From positions 1-16,062 of the forward strand of contig USCO01000041.1 in assembly GCA_900553135.1 (NCBI GenBank): DNA of 16,062 bases, read 5' to 3'. Position numbers and translations under genes: made by a program. Position 1 is the first letter of the stretch; each line of letters begins with the position of its first letter. This document shows positions 14,040 through 16,062 of this stretch, in pieces. The notes under the pieces were generated by a model. That model saw nothing but the letters and a program-made list of their open reading frames with translations. It did no database searches and was not told the DNA's origin. The stretch is from an uncultured Eubacteriales bacterium. GTDB taxonomy: Bacteria; Bacillota; Clostridia; Oscillospirales; Oscillospiraceae.

Positions 14040-14071
14040 TAATAAAGAATACCGTTCTTTAATAAAGAACG
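14040..14071. promoter_or_regulatory. Candidate IclR operator: direct repeats and palindrome
   Basis: CGTTCTTT (14053-14060) and AAAGAACG (14064-14071) form a 19-bp palindrome. TAATAAAGAA occurs twice (14040-14049 and 14060-14069), exactly 20 bp apart. It lies from the predicted transcription start to about +33, a typical place for a repressor site. The same half-site (AGAGAACG, then GCTGGAAAG) is kept in the first regulator's leader at 12877-12893, but the left arm is missing there. Confidence 0.5.
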
Positions 14072-14088
14072 CTGGAAAGTGAGAGGGC

Positions 14089-14859
14089 ATGGAAAGCAAT
14101 AAAGAGCCCAAAGTAAAATCTTTGGCCAAGTCACTGAAAATTCTCTCCTGTTTTACCATTCAAGAGCCGGTGCTGGGTGTGACAGAACTGGCGGAGCGGA
14201 TCGGTGTGACGAAATCCAATATTCACAATATCCTCTCTACCTTTACCTCCATGGGCTATCTGGAGCGCCTGCCCGACGGGCGGTACACCCTGGGCCTGAA
14301 AATTTTGGAGTATGCCTTTATTATCAACCAGCATCTGGGCTATCCCAACGCGGTGTACGACATATTGGTGGACACCGCCGGGCGTACGGGAGAGATCGTC
14401 TACTTTGGCCTGCCCTACGGCACCAAGGTGCTCTACCTCTACGTGGCCCATCCTGCGGACCGTCTGGGCGTGCTGCCCTACCGGGACATCCTGGGAGAGA
14501 CGGCCTACCTCTACTGCACGGGCATCGGAAAGGCCATCCTGGCCCACATGCCCCAGGAGGAGTGGCTGGAGCATATCCCCGAGGAGCCGGTGCGGTACCA
14601 GCCCAACACCATCACCGATGTGGAAGCCATTCTGGACGAGCTGGAGCGGACCCGAAAGCGGGGCTACGCCATCGACAACAGCGAGCGGGACCCCAACGTG
14701 CGCTGTGTGGGCGTGCCGGTGTACAACGCCAAGGGAAAGCTGGTGGCCGGGATCAGTACCTCGGGTCCGGCGGTCACCATGACCGATGAAAAGCTGCTGG
14801 AATGTGCCGGCATCCTGCAAAACGCATCCTTAAAAATGCGGGACCGCATTTACGGATGA
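14089..14859 (+). CDS. IclR-family transcriptional regulator (second of a tandem pair)
   Basis: A 256-aa winged-helix regulator, collinear with the preceding one without gaps. The helix-turn-helix is almost identical (LGVTELAERIGVTKSNIHN from 29), so both probably bind similar DNA. Differences are more frequent in the effector domain, notably around 121-130, 164-180 and 221-230, which could change the ligand recognised. The ATG at 14089 has only a weak ribosome site (GTGAGAGG just upstream, or GGAAAG nine bases away), weaker than the first copy's. No terminator with a T-run is seen between its stop and the next gene, only a small CCGGC/GCCGG hairpin at 14882-14901. Some read-through into the substrate-binding protein gene is therefore possible. 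Likely role: autoregulation and control of the adjacent carboxylate uptake system. Confidence 0.94.
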   Translation: MESNKEPKVKSLAKSLKILSCFTIQEPVLGVTELAERIGVTKSNIHNILSTFTSMGYLERLPDGRYTLGLKILEYAFIINQHLGYPNAVYDILVDTAGRTGEIVYFGLPYGTKVLYLYVAHPADRLGVLPYRDILGETAYLYCTGIGKAILAHMPQEEWLEHIPEEPVRYQPNTITDVEAILDELERTRKRGYAIDNSERDPNVRCVGVPVYNAKGKLVAGISTSGPAVTMTDEKLLECAGILQNASLKMRDRIYG

Positions 14860-14979
14860 CCCAACTTTGTTTTTTATGCGCCCGGCGCAGGCCTGAGCCG
14901 GAGGTCTCACGGACGCGTAGAAATATGACCGAGCGCCGCACTCTCAACATTATCAAACATTTTGGAGGAGGATTTTACA

Positions 14980-16005
14980 ATGAAAAATTGGAAGAAACTT
15001 CTTGCTGTTGGCCTGAGCGCTGCTATGATGCTTGGAACCCTGGCTGCCTGCGGCGGCGGCAATGGCTCCAACACCAACACCGGTTCCGGCTCCGGTTCTG
15101 GCGATACGAGCACCGGCTCCGAGTTCCCCGCTGCCAATAAGTCCATCAACATGATCATCCACGCCTCTCCCGGCGGCCTGTCCGACACCAACGCCCGCTT
15201 CATCGGCCAGCTGGTTCAGGACGAGCTGGGTGTGCCCGTGGTGGCTCAGAACAAGACCGGCGGCTCCGGCGTGGTGGCTATGACCTACGTCAAGGAGTCC
15301 GCTCCCGACGGCTACACCGTGGGATATCTGCCCTGCGAGCTGGCCATGGTCAAGGCTCAGGGCCTGACCGAGATCATCGAGCCCTCCGCTTTTGATATGA
15401 TCTACGCCTGCAACATCCAGCCCGCCGCCATCACCGTGCGCGCTGACTCCGAGTGGGACACCATCGAGGACCTGATCGAGTGGTGTAAGGAGCATCCCGG
15501 TGAGCTGCAGGTCGGTACCTCCGGCACCGGCTCCGTGTGGCACATCGCTGCTGACGCCTTCGCCAAGGCTGCCGGCATCGAGATCAACATGGTTCCCTTC
15601 GACGGCGCTGCTACCGCTGTGACCAACCTGATGGGCGGCCACGTGCAGATGGTTCCCGTTTCCGAGTCTGAGGTCGCCTCCGGCGTGGCTTCCGGCGAGC
15701 TGAAGATCCTGGCTGTTTGCTCCAGCGAGCGCAGCGAGTTCAACCCCGACGTGCCCACCCTGCAGGAAGTCGGCCTTGACGTGGACGTGACCGCTTGGGG
15801 CGGCTTCGGCGTTGCCAAGGACACTCCCGACGACGTGAAGGAAGTTCTGTACGCTGCCTTTGAGAAGGCCGTGAACTCCGAGGAGTTCAAGGAGCTGGCT
15901 GCTACCAAGCAGTACTCCCCCCTGCTGATGGACCACGAGGAGTTTGCTGCTTTCGCTCAGGAGCAGTATGAGTTCTACACCGAGTACTTTGCCGACGCTC
16001 AGTAA
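14980..16005 (+). CDS. TctC-type substrate-binding lipoprotein (tripartite tricarboxylate transporter)
   Basis: A 341-aa exported lipoprotein of the TctC/Bug family, which binds organic acids such as citrate, dicarboxylates or aromatic acids and delivers them to a TctA/TctB membrane pair. Residues 1-23 are a lipoprotein signal and LAAC (21-24) is the lipobox, with C24 to be lipidated. Residues 25-47 are a Gly/Ser/Thr linker. The ligand domain shows ASPGGLSDTNARF (62-74), QNKTGGSGVVAM (90-101), APDGYTVGY (108-116), GTSGTGSVWH (179-188) and FDGAATAVTNLMGGHVQM in two runs from 207. GGAGGAGG (14964-14971) sets the ATG at 14980 rather than the in-frame ATG at 14962. Only a weak promoter candidate is seen (ATGACC 14925-14930, CATTAT 14948-14953). 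Frequent GCT and GTT codons, like pyk, suggest high expression. The tctA and tctB partners would lie beyond the right edge. Confidence 0.93.
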   Translation: MKNWKKLLAVGLSAAMMLGTLAACGGGNGSNTNTGSGSGSGDTSTGSEFPAANKSINMIIHASPGGLSDTNARFIGQLVQDELGVPVVAQNKTGGSGVVAMTYVKESAPDGYTVGYLPCELAMVKAQGLTEIIEPSAFDMIYACNIQPAAITVRADSEWDTIEDLIEWCKEHPGELQVGTSGTGSVWHIAADAFAKAAGIEINMVPFDGAATAVTNLMGGHVQMVPVSESEVASGVASGELKILAVCSSERSEFNPDVPTLQEVGLDVDVTAWGGFGVAKDTPDDVKEVLYAAFEKAVNSEEFKELAATKQYSPLLMDHEEFAAFAQEQYEFYTEYFADAQ

Positions 16006-16045
16006 GCGCAATTCTGATTCAACCGCTTGAACATCTGTGGCACCG

Positions 16046-16061
16046 GGCCGGCCTGCCGGCC
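16046..16061 (+). repeat. GC hairpin at the window edge
   Basis: GGCCGGC (16046-16052) and GCCGGCC (16055-16061) pair around CT. It lies 40 nt after the substrate-binding protein stop. It may be the start of a terminator or of an mRNA stabiliser between this gene and its partners, but the window ends before any T-run could be seen. Confidence 0.5.
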
Positions 16062-16062
16062 G

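Noticed and set aside
14882..14901. CCGGC/GCCGG hairpin after the second IclR gene as a terminator
   Set aside because: The stem is only 5 bp with a 10-nt loop and no T-run follows, so it is not supported as a terminator.
1..16062. CRISPR arrays, insertion sequences or prophage genes
   Set aside because: I saw no regularly spaced repeats, transposase-like or phage-like proteins, or terminal inverted repeats with target duplications.

Overview
The window is about 16 kb of a GC-rich Firmicutes-type genome. Evidence for this is strong AGGAGG-type ribosome sites, sigma-A-like promoters, many rho-independent terminators, an SLH-domain cell-wall hydrolase and a ptb-buk butyrate pair. Together these best fit a butyrate-producing clostridium of the Oscillospirales (Flavonifractor/Intestinimonas-like). 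The taxon is an inference from gene content and base composition only. No insertion sequence, phage gene or CRISPR array is visible, and the genes are intact and densely packed, so this looks like ordinary chromosome.

Layout. At 1-1532 an upstream gene's terminator is followed by a secreted SLH + GH25 muramidase with its own promoter and terminator. A minus-strand cluster (4580 down to 1531) encodes a sodium:solute symporter, a metal-dependent amidohydrolase and a Nim-like flavin-binding protein. It is transcribed from a good promoter at 4624-4652 and interrupted by a strong 16-bp hairpin after the symporter. Divergently, ptb and buk (4839-6851) form a tight two-gene operon for butyryl-CoA to butyrate with ATP formation, ending in a bidirectional terminator. 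Convergent to buk is a short gene encoding only the N-terminal half of PTS enzyme I (6904-7659, minus). A 380-bp divergent promoter region then leads to a class I/II aminotransferase (8040-9221), pyruvate kinase (9410-10843), tRNA-Thr(CGT) (10989-11064) and a PepD-like aminoacyl-histidine dipeptidase (11172-12635), most with clear promoters and/or terminators of their own.

The right end (12736-16062) carries two adjacent, collinear IclR-family regulators. They have the same length (256 aa) and about 80% identity by hand count. The first must start at TTG. They are followed by a TctC-type substrate-binding lipoprotein whose partner membrane proteins would lie beyond the window.

Functionally, several genes cluster around the PEP/pyruvate/butyrate node: pyruvate kinase, the enzyme I fragment, the aminotransferase and ptb-buk. 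The two ends carry substrate-uptake systems. The most unusual items are the stand-alone enzyme I N-terminal protein with an altered active-site motif, the tandem IclR pair with an operator-like palindrome just downstream of the second promoter, and several palindromes placed on core promoters. I did not find a convincing wholly new multi-gene system.
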